64,000 bases of DNA from Hypomesus transpacificus (GCF_021917145.1 NC_061074.1:6606017-6670016); one strand, 5' to 3'. Positions 24,101-36,300 are shown, numbered from the stretch's first letter. The notes: generated from the letters alone by a model not told the origin. Translations and numbers: made by a program.

Positions 24101-26440
24101 CTAGATTGGTGCATTGCTACTTCAAACAGTAGCACCAGGTGGATGAGTGTGTGCTTCCCTACTGTGTCTCCCTACAGAGCTCTTCACAGAGCTGTGACTG
24201 AGGGGCGCCGGGCGCTGGTATATGCTATCGCCAAGAGGATGGCCGCTCTCAACAGTCTGGACTTCAAAGACTCTGAAGGAAAGGTGCCGACAACAGACAG
24301 CACTTTCTATCCTAACAACTTTGTAGTTTGTTTTGTTACTCAGCACTTTGTTATGATATATAACTGCACCACAAATGTTTTCAATTTAGTATATAGGGTT
24401 ATGGTTGCTTTAATTGGCTTGTATGGCTGCCTGACCTTTGACCCCTCTCTGCCCAGTCTGCCCTTCACCTGGCGGCCCAGAATAACCAGCACATGATTGT
24501 GGAAGACCTGGTCCGGATGGGTGCTACTGCTAATGAGACAGACCGGTCTGGGAAAACCTGCATGCATCTCAGTGCAGAGAACGGTTACATCAGAGTTGTA
24601 GAGGTAGGTCAGCTACACCAGAGTTCTAGTACTTCAATAACATCATTCCTAGTACCAAATCAATGTGACAGCTCCCACCAACCTGTTGATCACATCAACA
24701 GAATACTTTAGGTAGGACGGTAGCTGGGCCTCTTTAATTGTTCTGTAGAAGTCTGTGAGAAGAAAACAACTCCTCTTCTGAGCTAACCGGTTGTGCAAGT
24801 TGTAACAAGTTGTGCAATCTCACAGCCGCACTTTTTATAACTGCGTTTTATATTGAGCTTTTGTTGTTGCCTTTGTTAGACCTGTCCTGTACCTTGCAAT
24901 CAACCGTGGGGATTCTGTGTGTTAACACCTACCCTAAACCTAACATTGCCCCAACCCTAACCTTACCCCTGCCTTAACCCTAAACTTGCCCCTACCTTAA
25001 CCCTAACCTTGCCCCTACCCTAACCCTAACCTTGCCCCTACCCTTACCCTACCAGCAACTCTGGGCCTCCTGTATGTTTCCTTATAAACCTGCCTTACAA
25101 AAGTTAATCCCTCAAGTAAAAAAACGTCATGCACTATTTTATGTTTCAGGTTCTGATGAAACTGATGAAGGAGGGATTCTATGTTGACCTTGAAGCCACT
25201 GATAAGTACGGTATGTAATGACCTTTCCACGTTTCACAAAACTCTTATTAGACCAGTTAAGACCCCATGAGTTTTCTCCTCTAGTGAGTTTTTCTGGGAG
25301 TTTTTCCTTGTCTTCCTCGAGGGTTTAGGTTGGTTGAGGGGCAGTTCTATGGGTGTATGTGAAGCCCTCTGTGACATTGCTTGTAAAAAGGGCTATACAA
25401 ATACATTTTGATTTGAGTGCACTAACTGGAACGGAAAAACAGGATTCACGGGCAGGTAGGTGCGTGATGTGGGTCTCATACCTCAGGAATGACCAAGCAA
25501 CTTTAGCAACCTGTTCAGGCTTGAGATGACTGTACAGTTACACCCTCAGGCACCAGCTAGGTAGATGCAGACATACAGGTGCTATTATTGCTTAGGTTTC
25601 TGTAATCCACTCCTGTGATAAATGTATTTATTCTTAGTCAGAAGTCACAACCTGAACAGGGATGTTGCATGTGTGTGTGTGTGTGTATGTGTGCAGGTCT
25701 GAATGTCCTTCAGTGTGCTGCTGTTTCTCTGAAGCTGACGTTGAGGGAGCTGGAGAGGAGCGTGTCCCCTGGCCGGACCAGACTCCAAACCCTTCGTAAG
25801 GAGCAGATCATGGAGACCCTGGAATACCTTCTACAGATGGACAACTACACCCTGGTCGGTCACCTAAGACACAGATATACTATAGTCTCAAAAAGAAGAG
25901 GGTACTTCTGTAGAACTAACTGTCTCTTCATGTTGTGTACAAAGGAACCAATTTCTTGGAAAGACATACAACTAATCTAGAAATGAAACTCGATTAACCA
26001 ACATCATCTACTTGGCCAAAAATATTTTGAAGTATAGCTGAAGGAAGCTCAGGGTTCAGAGGAATTCAATCTCAGTGTAACTTGTTGTGTGTCTCAGGAC
26101 CAGGGCTTTGGGGTGGACCCATTCCCCCAGGGCTCCAGTATGGAGCCTTTCTCACCCACCCAGGGAGGATTCCCCATGGTCAGCATGGAGCCTTACAGAC
26201 CCACTCAGGGAGGGGTCCCCAAGGCTAGCATGTACCAGGTGAGACACTGATGAAGTCGTTACACTGGGCTGTTATTTTTAACGACACAGTCCATCACATT
26301 CAAATGGCCACAATTCTTTTAAACTATTTTGTGTGGAACACAACAGTGTGGAACATTAGGTGTGTTAACAACATGAACTGTGGTTCTAACAGCTGTGTGT
26401 TATCTGCTTCTCTGTTCTCCAGGGGGTGAGGATGTTCTAG
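21101..26440 (+). CDS. Nuclear I-kappa-B-like protein with OCA motif (IkB-zeta/IkB-NS type)
   Basis: Ten coding exons: 21101-21338, 21709-21821, 22251-22292, 22609-23597, 24178-24283, 24457-24603, 25150-25210, 25697-25854, 26098-26238, 26423-26440. They total 2013 nt (670 aa plus stop). Residues 90-113 form an OCA-like peptide ([15 protein letters not shown]), a motif of POU2AF proteins also found in IkB-zeta. Basic patches ([16 protein letters not shown]) suggest nuclear import. Residues ~166-335 are Y-S-P repeats. Ankyrin repeats run from residue 461 ([61 protein letters not shown]), matching the family's first four. The last expected repeats are absent; a Pro/Gly-rich tail ending YQGVRMF replaces them. 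Exon 3 needs the third AG (GAGAG|AAG) to keep frame. Known relatives regulate NF-kB target genes in the nucleus; the role of this paralogue is inferred. Confidence 0.85.
21709..21821 (+). other. OCA-peptide exon of the I-kappa-B-like gene
   Basis: This 113-nt exon (acceptor GTGCCCAG, donor GTAGGA) enters in phase 1 and leaves in phase 0. It encodes [20 protein letters not shown] and then LAKGLDPQ. The core aligns to pou2af1 exon 2, and GLDP follows in both. Confidence 0.9.
22708..23215 (+). repeat. Coding 33-bp minisatellite, about 13 units plus degenerate copies
   Basis: The unit CCTCTCTCCCCTGGCTACAG plus CCCTCCTCCCCAC encodes an 11-residue repeat [12 protein letters not shown]. Variants include SSG for SPG, N for Y, and PPIQ. 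It lies wholly in exon 4, and 33 bp keeps the frame. The complementary strand is also open (22540-23259), but only as a shadow. Confidence 0.95.
24896..25056. repeat. Degenerate telomere-like repeats in intron 6
   Basis: Runs of ACCCTAA with interruptions such as CTTGCCCCTACC; roughly 24-bp higher-order units. Lies in the intron between exons ending at 24603 and starting at 25150. Confidence 0.85.
25227..25417. mobile_element. Dispersed fish repeat fragment in intron 7
   Basis: Contains GAGTTTTTCTGGGAGTTTTT, CCTTGTCTTCCTCGAGGGT and GGGCTATACAAATACATTTT followed by GATTTGA. This tail is typical of abundant teleost interspersed repeats. Only one end is visible; the family is not assigned. Confidence 0.6.
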
Positions 26441-26964
26441 AGCTGGGTGGTCCATGGCCAGCACGTCTGTCTCTAGCAGAAGGATGTGTTCATCTGCCTC
26501 ACAAGGCGTACGCAGACCTGACAGTAAATGTTTCAGAGTTATTACAAACTTGACCTTGTCTGAGAGAGGTTCTAGTGGTATGAGGGTCTTCATTTATTTT
26601 TCTAGCCGCTAGTTTGATGTGTAGACCCTCCGTTAGATGCCCTCTCTCCAGGCAAGGGAAGTTTTTATGTCATGCATTCGAGTTATTTTGTGCGAGGCTC
26701 AAAACACAGGAGTGAACCACTCTCATTTTTTGTGGCCTGTATTTAAAACTAGGATGCTCATTAGCTGGTTTCTGTGAAACTTCCATTGTTTGTTACATTA
26801 AAGTAAAAAGATATAACGCAAGTCAAGCGAAGAGGTGATGGTGTTGGATATTGGTGTTGTGGTGGTGTTGTCCCCTTCACTGCTGCTCTTTTAAAGACAC
26901 TGGTAAACCATGTGATATCCTGACAGTCCTGTCTACATTTTGCATAACATACTGTAAGTGGGCA

Positions 26965-26990
26965 AATAAAGATATTTTAAGGGAAATAAA
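26965..26990 (+). terminator. Candidate poly(A) signals of the I-kappa-B-like gene
   Basis: Two AATAAA hexamers (near 26965 and 26985) lie about 525-545 bp after the stop codon. The intervening sequence has no coding exon and reads as a 3' UTR. Confidence 0.6.
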
Positions 26991-28022
26991 TGTCACAACA
27001 TAGTTTTCTTATTTGTTATAGTTATGCATCTATAACTTAGTTAACTAACTAGAATAACACTTTATGGTTGTGATGTTACTATCCCAAAATGTATGTCTAC
27101 CAACTGCTACATATTATATCCTAATGTAAAATATGCATAATTGTAAAACAAACAACAGTGTAAAGTGTATTATGATGTGTTTCTGTTATGGACCTAAAAT
27201 GATGACTCCACCTTACTTAGTTCCATGGTAACTGGGTTCAGTCCAGGCATTTCTGGGGCTTTCTTTCTCTGTTTGAGGATGATGTCGTTGTCTCGTGGCT
27301 GGTAGGTAAAGTTTACCGTTCAGCAGAGATTAAAAAATAGCTTGTCCCTTACTAGTTGTAGATTGATGGTAATGTCAAAATATTTGTTATTAAGTTCTTG
27401 ACTGTTGTGTATCAATTATAATATTTGCACATTCGTAAGTTAAAGACAAAGTCTGATGTACATGATGTTGGTGTGTTTTTGTTACATTCCTAATGTAGTT
27501 GGTTTGTCACTACAACATCTATACGGTGTGACTGGTTATGACCATAGCGATATCGTCAACCTTATCTTATCTCTTCATTGCCACTGTGTAGTCACATACC
27601 CTAGCAGTCCATGGCTGCACATTTACCTATATCTGATGGTGGTGGGTTGGCTGTGTACATGACATTTTTGTATGTAGACTGAGATTCAACACTAATAAAG
27701 CGTAACACAGAGGGTCCGATCATGTAGGCTACTAACGCTTTTGCGCCCACTTCAGGCGTATTTGTTTTGGCAATTTGCGCGTAAAAGCATGGCGAGGTAT
27801 GTACAAACATGCCGCACCGAGGGTAAAGCCCAGACTGCCTGTCGCGGGAACTGAAAATGGCAATTTGCGCTTTTCCGAGTCATGCATATGCATTCACGCA
27901 ACCCGTTCTCATTCCCAAGTTGTCAAATACCGACGCTTTGTCACGGCCCTAGGCGTCGGCGAACGGGTTGATTCACGGGAGGGTCAAGGGGAAGGTGGGA
28001 GTTCGCATAAAGAGATGGGAGA
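26991..28022. other. Intergenic spacer
   Basis: No exon supported. The 27730-28020 part is richer in GC and CpG (GCGCGTAAAAGCATGGCGAG) than the rest of the spacer, and it holds the MORE site. Confidence 0.4.
27882..27893. promoter_or_regulatory. Perfect MORE site (Oct-factor dimer element)
   Basis: ATGCATATGCAT is the palindromic MORE consensus on which two Oct1/Oct2/Oct4 POU domains bind as a dimer. It lies about 1.4 kb past the stop of the I-kappa-B-like gene. Function is inferred from the motif only. Confidence 0.45.
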
Positions 28023-29590
28023 CAGTAGCGGAGCCAGACTCAGAGGGGTGTCCGGGGTGGCACTGGCGTCCCCTGACATCTGATTTGCCACCCCAAAATG
28101 TAATTCGCTACTGGAAATTTGATGCTGATTGACATTTCATTTGACATCTTGTTGAAAGAAGCATTTATTTTGTTGCGTTGCGGTGCATTATTCAAATCAG
28201 AGAGACATTTGTTGTGAGATACAGAAGAATTAGAAAAACAGACAGCAGAATAAAGAATATTTCCACAGCTCCACACGCTGTTTTCGCGTTTGAAAAGGGC
28301 CTAATATTTGAAGTAGGTTTTAAAGTTTGCATTGGGTTTAGGTTTCCTGAATTTTTTTTACGAATGTTGATAAGCCTACAGTAGCTGTGTAAGTTAATGT
28401 TGGAACTTTGACTCCAATAACAGACAAACTGAGACAGTAGGTTTGTACTCCGATTTCACATTTTTTTACAATCCGGTTTTAGAACAAAAAAGTGTCTTAT
28501 CTCAAGATTTCTAAAGACCGTGCAGCTAATTTAATGCTAAACACTTGAACGGGGGCTTATTACTAGAAAGAGGAATTATTTAGGCTATCTCAGTTACACT
28601 ATCAGGGCTTGAAAATACAGTGACTTGCTAAAGTAGGCAAATGGCTAGTAGAACGTAACATTTCATAATAATTTCAGTTAATCAAACAGCTGCAAGACCC
28701 AGTGAAATGTTATAGGCTAGCTAGCTCTAGCAAAATAACGCTAGCATCGCTAACAACATTACTAATTCAAATTTGGTAGTGTACCGAGCTCTTTGTAAGT
28801 TCGGTTTAGATCTAATTGTAGGCCTATATGACCCTGTGGACAAAAAGACACTCTGTCTCTTTTCATAACTTTCACAAATGCGTTCAGCATCAAGCCTACG
28901 GAAACTCCTGAGGGACAAAACACCCATATCCGTTGTCACATAGTATGGTCTGCTACAGTAGGCTATCCTCGGGATTTGCAAGTTAGCTAAACTTATACTA
29001 GCTTATATCTTAAATAATTTTGTAGACATAATGGATTCTGCCACTAAATGAGTGACTTGGCTTTATTTCTGGACATACTATCCACAACCAGGGCTGGACT
29101 GGGACAAAAAAATCGGCCCTGGCCTTTTTGGCCCAGACGGTCCACCGATTTAATTTCTTGCTTAGGCCAATTCCAAAACTTTTCTTAACTTTTAGTTAAC
29201 ATAATATATATGAACAGAAATAGGCCTATTATATTGTAAATTTGTAATGTGGTTGGGCACCAAGTCAATTTCTGCTTGATTTCTGCTACCTGTCAAGTCA
29301 AATTGCAGTGTTTTTTGGGGTTTGTAAATTCACTTTGTTTTGTAAATAAACTATGCACTGTGTTATTTCTGTAACACAGAAATGCTATGATAAGTCCCTG
29401 GTGCTTTAGCTTTTTTTCCTTATATTACATACAAAATATTTTGTATGTTCCAGCATTTATAGACCCAGATTATACTGTATTATATATTAATTAAAACAGT
29501 GACCCAAGACTCTGGACTATGGACCCCCTGAAGTAGACTTGGCCACCACCCCTTGGCCACCCCATGTATAAAACTCTAGTTCCGCCTCTG
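28023..29590. mobile_element. Candidate hAT-like element
   Basis: The left end CAGTAGCGGAGCCAGAC and right end (complement) CAGAGGCGGAACTAGAG are inverted, and each leads inward to GGGGTGGC. The ~1.57-kb interior has no transposase frame. A second hAT-like end, CAGGGCTGGACTGGGAC, sits inside at about 29090. The flanking octamers (ATGGGAGA, GGGAGGAA) do not match exactly. Confidence 0.55.
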
Positions 29591-29918
29591 GGGAGGAAAT
29601 GCGTAAAGTGCGCCAATTTTGTATTCCGCGGTATGTAGCCTACAGAAACCGCCCGTGAGAGCTTGCTTCCATTTTGCGGTGAAAATTATGCGCCTTTTAA
29701 AAGCAGCCGTAAAACAGGATGCGCATATTCCTCCGGTGAAATGGCAGCCGTAACACGAGCAAGACGAATACATAATCCAAAGGATTTTTGCCCCAAGGAT
29801 CACACTTTTGGGTTGAGAACAGGAAATCTTTACGCGTTACAGATTAAGCAACCATGCAATATTACAGTTACTGAAAGAAATCAAAGATTACATCGAATCT
29901 CCGACTTGTTCACATTCC

Positions 29919-30091
29919 ATTACATTTACATTTGGTCATTTAGCAGACTTACAGTAAGGGACATTCCCCCGAGGCAAGTAGGGTGAAATGCCTTGCCCAA
30001 AGACACATCATCACTTGGCGCAGCCGGGTATTGAATTGGCAACCTTTAAATTACTAGCCCAATTCCCTAACCGCTCAGCCACCTGACTCCC
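29919..30091 (-). mobile_element. tRNA-derived SINE
   Basis: Same family as 11122-11314. The minus-strand head has TGGCTGAGCGGTTAGGGAAT, and the tail ends in TCTGCTAAATGACC plus AAATGTAAATG. It has a short deletion around the GATAAGAGCG part. Confidence 0.75.
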
Positions 30092-32879
30092 ATTTCAGCA
30101 GTTGTTAAACTCCTCGCTACATTACAAATATTGGCCTCAGGATCCTTTCAAACAGTCATTGCTGTTTTGACTTTGGTGGCTGATCCATGATAGAAAGAGA
30201 AAAGGAGGAAAAGGCGCATTCAATTGCGCGTTTAAATGCTCGCAGTGTACGGTGTAGTGGGCGGAGAAAGGCGCTGTTTACCCGATTATCTGCAGGTTTC
30301 GTAAATACGACGTAAACTGAAGTAGCCTATCACAGCGTGCGCAATCTGCGGGTAGGCCATGGTGCTAATAACGCTACGTTTGCGAATGTACGTACATGAA
30401 GCACAGTGTGTTTTGGTGCTCCTCACTGTGTTCTCATCGTGACCCAGAATCATTCAGATAACCTGGCCTGGGCCACACACACCTGGTGTATGAGACTCAT
30501 GGAAACAGGACCTCTCCTCTGGATCTCTCCGCTCTGGATCTCTGCCCTCTCAGCTCTGATCTCTCAAATATGGCTATCTGCTCTCTTGAGTTCCGCTCTA
30601 GGAAGTCTTGATCTTGAGATCTACAGTGCTTATCTGCCCCAAGCAAATAGATAGGATTCCAACGCCCACTTATATAAGCCATAAATCTAAGCTTTTGCTT
30701 CTGAGACAGATAGAACGTGAATGCTCACAGATGTCACATGGTTATGTATTGGCTGTTGGATGCATTTCAGCCGTGTTCTGATCATGCTTTGTACTTAAAG
30801 ATTTGAACTGTTAAGTGTGAACACAAACTGTTGCTGTTTAGCCAGGAAAAGTATCTGATGCATGCATGATAGCCACAGGGGATTTAAGTAAACAAATGGG
30901 AAAGATCACACAACAATAACATCTCTCAGTGAAGCTGTGTGAGGAGTAGGAAACAGAAGTGGAATGTTAAACTGGTTGATGCCACAGGCATCCAAACAAA
31001 TAACACTAAGCAGCCTGTTTATGCTTTGAAATATCTCAAAACCTGTAGTTTATTTCTTTCCCATAAATTACACCCCTCTGAAATGCCATGAGAGACAAAG
31101 TACCAAGGACTACAATTACAGCTTAACAAAAGAGGATGAGTGGGTTTTGACATTCTTGTTGCAGAAGCTGTCTCTGTGTCAGCCCCAGAGCATACCTCCG
31201 GCTAACCCTGTCTTTGTTGAAGCATGTCAGCGAGGGCCAAAGTATTAGGTGACAGGTAAGGCCCTTATATAATGCTTATTAACATACGTTAATAAGACAA
31301 TTCAAGTGTTAATAATACAAGTAAATGTTAAGACTAGGTTTGGGATTAAGGATAGTGTTAACATATTAAAACTAAGACTTTCTAACTTACCAAGGCCTTA
31401 TGACCTGTACCTAACACTCATTACAAGCATCGGGATCTAAAGCGTCACCTCATTTTGGAGTTGCACGTGAGTTGTATAAACACAGCATGTATCGGTAATG
31501 TGTTATATGAACATATTATGAACACAAAAAATTGCACAAGGCCAAGAGATGACACCTGCTACACACTCTCATGGTATGCTACAGACAACATTGGCGTGAC
31601 TCACAAAGGGTGATTAAGAGTTTAGTCATACGTTTTTATGAAATTCCACTTTGGTTGAAGCAGGTGTAGATGTTATCAGCTGTGTTTCACATGTGAACAC
31701 GTAGTAAGTGTGTGTGTGGCAGGGACCAATCCCAGAGACCCCAATATATATGTGCAGTAATGGTTATATATGCTTAACAGTAATTATGCCAAAATATGAA
31801 GCACAGATATATCGTTCACTTGCCCTGCTCACGGGATTCATATTGAAAACTGGAATTTAATATAAACTTCTAACAGTCTTCATCCCCCATCAGTATGGCC
31901 TGCAACACACCCTGAGGGACAAATCTCTCAAGAAGTTAAAAGGACACAGCTAGCGAAGAGGACAAGAGACTGACAGCTAGGCTATTAGGCGAGAGAGACA
32001 TGTTCCAGAGGAGCTAGGTCAGATGAGAGAGGGAACCCAACAAGACAGAGAAGACAGACAGGTAATCTAAGCTTTTGGGAGAATCTAAGCTTCTGGTGCT
32101 TATCTAGGGAGATAAGCACCAGACACGAAAGGAGACAGACAGGTGGAAAAGAGGGGTTGAGTGGGTCATTGAAAGGACAGTACGAAGATGAGAAGAGACA
32201 GAAAGAGCAGTGGCCTCCCGTGAGAACACATTGATGAACAAAGTTCTGAGTGACTGTGACTTGAAGGGATCAATGGCATATCAGTTCAAACTGCTCTGCC
32301 TCAAAGTGATTAACGTTAAAACAGATAATGTTTTGAAATGTGTATTTCCAAAAAGGTAACTCAAATCTGTCCTGCAAGCCTGTATGGAGCATGTCTGAGA
32401 GTCCGTTTCTGGTTTTCTGATACTGATACAACCTCTAGTGGTGGACATGGGAAGTGTCCTTTCCCAGTCCTTGCTCCTCATCTTTGGAGACAGACAATAT
32501 TGAGCTGTCTCAGAGTCCCATCTAGTGGTGACAGGTGAGATAACAGGACTGCACACCAGTTTCTCTGGATATTGGATATGCTTGAGGGAGTCCAGTGAAT
32601 TGAGTTCCTTCAGATGGTATGTTACTTCAGGGCAGTCTTAGTCTATGGTTCTGACCATTGCAGAGGCTGTGGGTGCCTGATCTGAATGCCTGTTTAACCT
32701 CATTGCTATTGTGACAAAATACAACCGAGGCTCAACTTATTGAAAAAGTGTGCAACATTTTCATTCTTGACTCTTTTTAATTCTTTATTTGATCAAACAA
32801 TCATGATCAGGCTTGATTAAAGAGCCGGCCCTGCCAGAGTTGGAAACAAAGCGATTGCTCTTTCAACTCTCAACCGACA
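30092..32879. other. Gene-free spacer
   Basis: No exon was supported on either strand. A short local repeat (GATCTCTCCGCTCTG) lies near 30510-30570, and AAGCTTTTGGGAGAATCTAA repeats in part near 32070-32100. Confidence 0.4.
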
Positions 32880-32933
32880 TACAGTACCTGTCAAAAGTTT
32901 GGACACGTGTCCGAGCTTTTGACTGGTACTGTA
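32880..32933. mobile_element. 54-bp palindrome of Tc1-type ends
   Basis: Two 27-bp arms, TACAGTACCTGTCAAAAGTT.. and its near-complement, meet with no spacer. The arms resemble Tc1-family inverted repeats and start and end in TA. It looks like a terminal-repeat hairpin without an interior. Confidence 0.65.
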
Positions 32934-33266
32934 TTTCATTGTGGTTTCTCTGATGAACATGAAAGGCATTGGCACAAAACGCGTTCCTTGTATCCCAATT
33001 CTATACACTTGTATTTAAAAGGCATGGCAGTAGTTAACATTTTTAGGATTGACTTAATAGCACTAACCCAATGATTCAGGGAGTCTGTATAACCAGGATG
33101 CAGGGTCACAAAAAAACATCTATCCCATCTCTGGGCCCTGTTCAACACATTCTCAGTTAGTGAGCTCCAAGAGACAGTGAGCAACAGTATAACAGTTAAC
33201 CCTCCATCACTCCCCTTTCCACTCAATGCCCTGTGAACAAAGGGGTAGGCCAGTCCCTCTTAGACC

Positions 33267-33272
33267 CCTTTA
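33267..33272 (-). terminator. Candidate poly(A) signal of ech1
   Basis: TTTATT on plus (AATAAA on minus) lies only 60 bp past the ech1 stop, so the 3' UTR would be very short. Other hexamers further down (near 32785) are alternatives. Confidence 0.5.
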
Positions 33273-33331
33273 TTAACGTAGAAATCTCCCCTCCTCCCCA
33301 GCAGGCTGAGTTGGGCCAGGCCCAGGTGGTC

Positions 33332-36300
33332 TCACAGCTTGGAGAAAGTCACTTCCTTGGGGCTCTTCTTCTCCATGGAAGCCTGAGCGGACTTCATCAC
33401 GTCCTGGGTCTGCAGCATGCTCATGTTCCAAGTAGCCTGCAGACAGACAGACAGACATGATCAAATGAGCCTAATCTGTCTAGGATTCTAACCCTCCAGA
33501 AGACCAGCGATCACCAGACCATCTGAGAGTACTGCTGGTCTCACCATGTAGTCCAGTCCTTCGGCCACGCTGTGGTCCCTGGAGTAGATCAAGTTGACCT
33601 TGGTACCCTGCACCGCCACGGGGCTGCGCCCGGCGATCTCCCCCGCCAACTCCAGAGCCGCCGCCATCATGGCCTCCTTATCGTCAAACACACGGCTATA
33701 TGTGGTGGCGGGGGGATGACAAACATAAAAACCATGAATTACAAACTCTCAGGCACACAAACAGACACACGGAGACAGACTCCTAGTCTGCCCACCTGAC
33801 CAGCCCGCTGCTCTTGGCCTCATCAGCATACATCTTCCTGGCAGTCAGAGCCAGCTCATTCACAAGGCTGCAGGAGCAACAAACAGTTATTTCATCATTT
33901 AATCACATTTACAGCAGGTAAATAACCTTATAAACCAGCATTGTGTTATTTCTAGTAATATTGCTTTAGTATGATCATGTGAGTCTCTCTTTACCTGCGG
34001 CTGCCGATGACCTTGGGAAGTCTCTGCAGAGTTCCAACATCTGCTGCCAGGCCAATATCCACTTCCTGGAGGAAGACAGGACCAATCATATGTGATTGGT
34101 CGGTGGTTCTGACAACGAAGTGAAGGAAATAACAGTTCTCTATGTTGAACTGTGGACCTAAAACAAAGTGTTTTATACTTTGTTATCCCAAAGTTATCCA
34201 GTTAGTACGCTATTCAAGCCAGTCCTACCTTAACCTGGAACCAGGCATCCTGAGTGCACAGCCGGATGTCACACGCTGTGATCAGATCCACACCTGACAA
34301 ACACATCAACATAGACATCCCCCACGTAAACACACACTCGGTCAACAAACACTGCAGATCAATACGAATGAATGGACAATATCGAAAGGCATTTGAGGCA
34401 TTTGTTCTAGATAGATGGAATGGTGCCCCCCGTCCCCCCAGCTGACCTCCTCCTATACAGGCACTGTGCACTGCCACCACCACTGGCTTCGGACACTGCA
34501 AGAAGACAGGTGGGTGGATGGGTGAGCCAATAAACAATACACATTTGTCTCTCTGATTGCATACATGTTTTCCACAGACCTTCTCAATGACGCTGAATGT
34601 CTCCTGGTACTTGGTGATGATGCGTCTCATGTTCCACGAAGTTCGGGCTATGTCGTCTCCCTCTGGTTGAAGTATGTCACTGGCCATGTCCATCAGGTCA
34701 ATGCCTGCTCACACACACAGACACACACAATCTATGTTCAATAGGGATTTATGGTTGATAAGGATTTGTGAAGGAATGATAACTATACTGCTAATCAATG
34801 TTGCTATACCAATCACTACCTCAAGTACATCAAATGTGTAATGCTAGGTACTAAAACATTTCCAATTGTGATCAATTGATTTATTAAAGAACAGATGGGA
34901 TCAGGCATCAAGATGTTTCTGAGTAAGTGAGATCATGCTGAAATGTTTCTTTCTAAGTAACACTGTGGTGTGCGTGCAGGAATGGCGAGGTCAAGCAAGC
35001 TAACATGGGAGTCGAGTTTGTGGCGCTCGGGGACTGGTGTGAGCACAATGGGATACTTAGCTTTTGGGAGCAGAGTGTCAGAATGAGAGATAGGGTGATG
35101 CTGGGACTATAACTTTTCTCTGCTTCAGGGCGAGTGAGACCAGCCGGTTTGGCTACCTTTGGATATACAACCTCTGTTCTGAGGTCACATTCCCTAGGAG
35201 ACCCTGTCTCCCCTTTCTCACTGGATTATCTACCCCTTCCCCTTGGAGACCCTGCCCCACCTGCATTCCCTTGGAAACCCTGCCCCCCCTGTTCCCCCTT
35301 TCTCACTGGTTCATCTACCCCTTCCCTTTGAAGCCCCTGCCCCACCTGCCCCTATACATCATTGACCATGGCCTGGTCTGCTTCACCCATTCTCCTGGAA
35401 ACACAACACCCCCTTCCTTCCATGGAGACGCAGCTCCCATCTCCCACCCTGCACGCCATCTGGACCTTGGTGTGATCTACTCCCTTCCCTGGAGAACCCC
35501 ACCTCCTTGGATTACCTCAGACCTGTGGGTCTTGTCTGCCCCCCTCCCTGAGCAGACCTGTGGGTCTTCTCCACCCCCTCCCTCTCCGAACATGACCAGA
35601 TCCTTGGACTGCCCACATGTGCCACCATGAACGCCCTGGACATTTAACTGGACAACCACATTCCCACCCCATGGTCTTCTAACCAATCACCTATCAGAGT
35701 TCTCCCTGTCTGGAGGGAACAAGACCTGTCTCCCGAGGACAGGGAGACAGAACTTGGACTGGGCAGAACTCTCTCTGATCTCTGTCACAACCACTTTCTC
35801 AACGAAGGCCTTCGTTTGTTCTATTCTGAGACTCTGTTTCTGTGAAGCTGCATTGGCATCATCGACTGATTCATTGTACTAGACTAAGAACATCCGGGTG
35901 TGTTGTTTTCATTGTGTATTCTTGTGTTTGCATCATTACTTACATTAAACTACAAATAACTTGGCCTGGTATTTAACCTTGGATTATTCTCCACTACCCA
36001 GTTTGACACACCTTAACAGACTCCAATACAAAATATTTTATCCAACCATCTGACTCACCGGAAGTGAACATCTTGCCTGCTCCCGAGACGACCACCACTC
36101 TGCAATCTGGGTCTGCAGCGATCTGAGAGAAACAGTCCACCATCTCGCTGGGAGGACAGCAAAGAAGATGGCGGGTTAGAGGAACGACTCTGTCTCCCAC
36201 CTCTATAATGCATGCTCCATGGATGGTAGGGCATAATGACCTACCTCCAGAAGGCACGGTTCATGGCGTTGCGTTTCTCAGGGCGGTGCAGCTCCACGTG

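Noticed and set aside
33801..33867. Earlier donor (CTG|GTCAGG) for ech1 exon 8
   Set aside because: It would join the next exon out of frame. AG|GTGGGC five bases on restores GLVSRVFDDKE.
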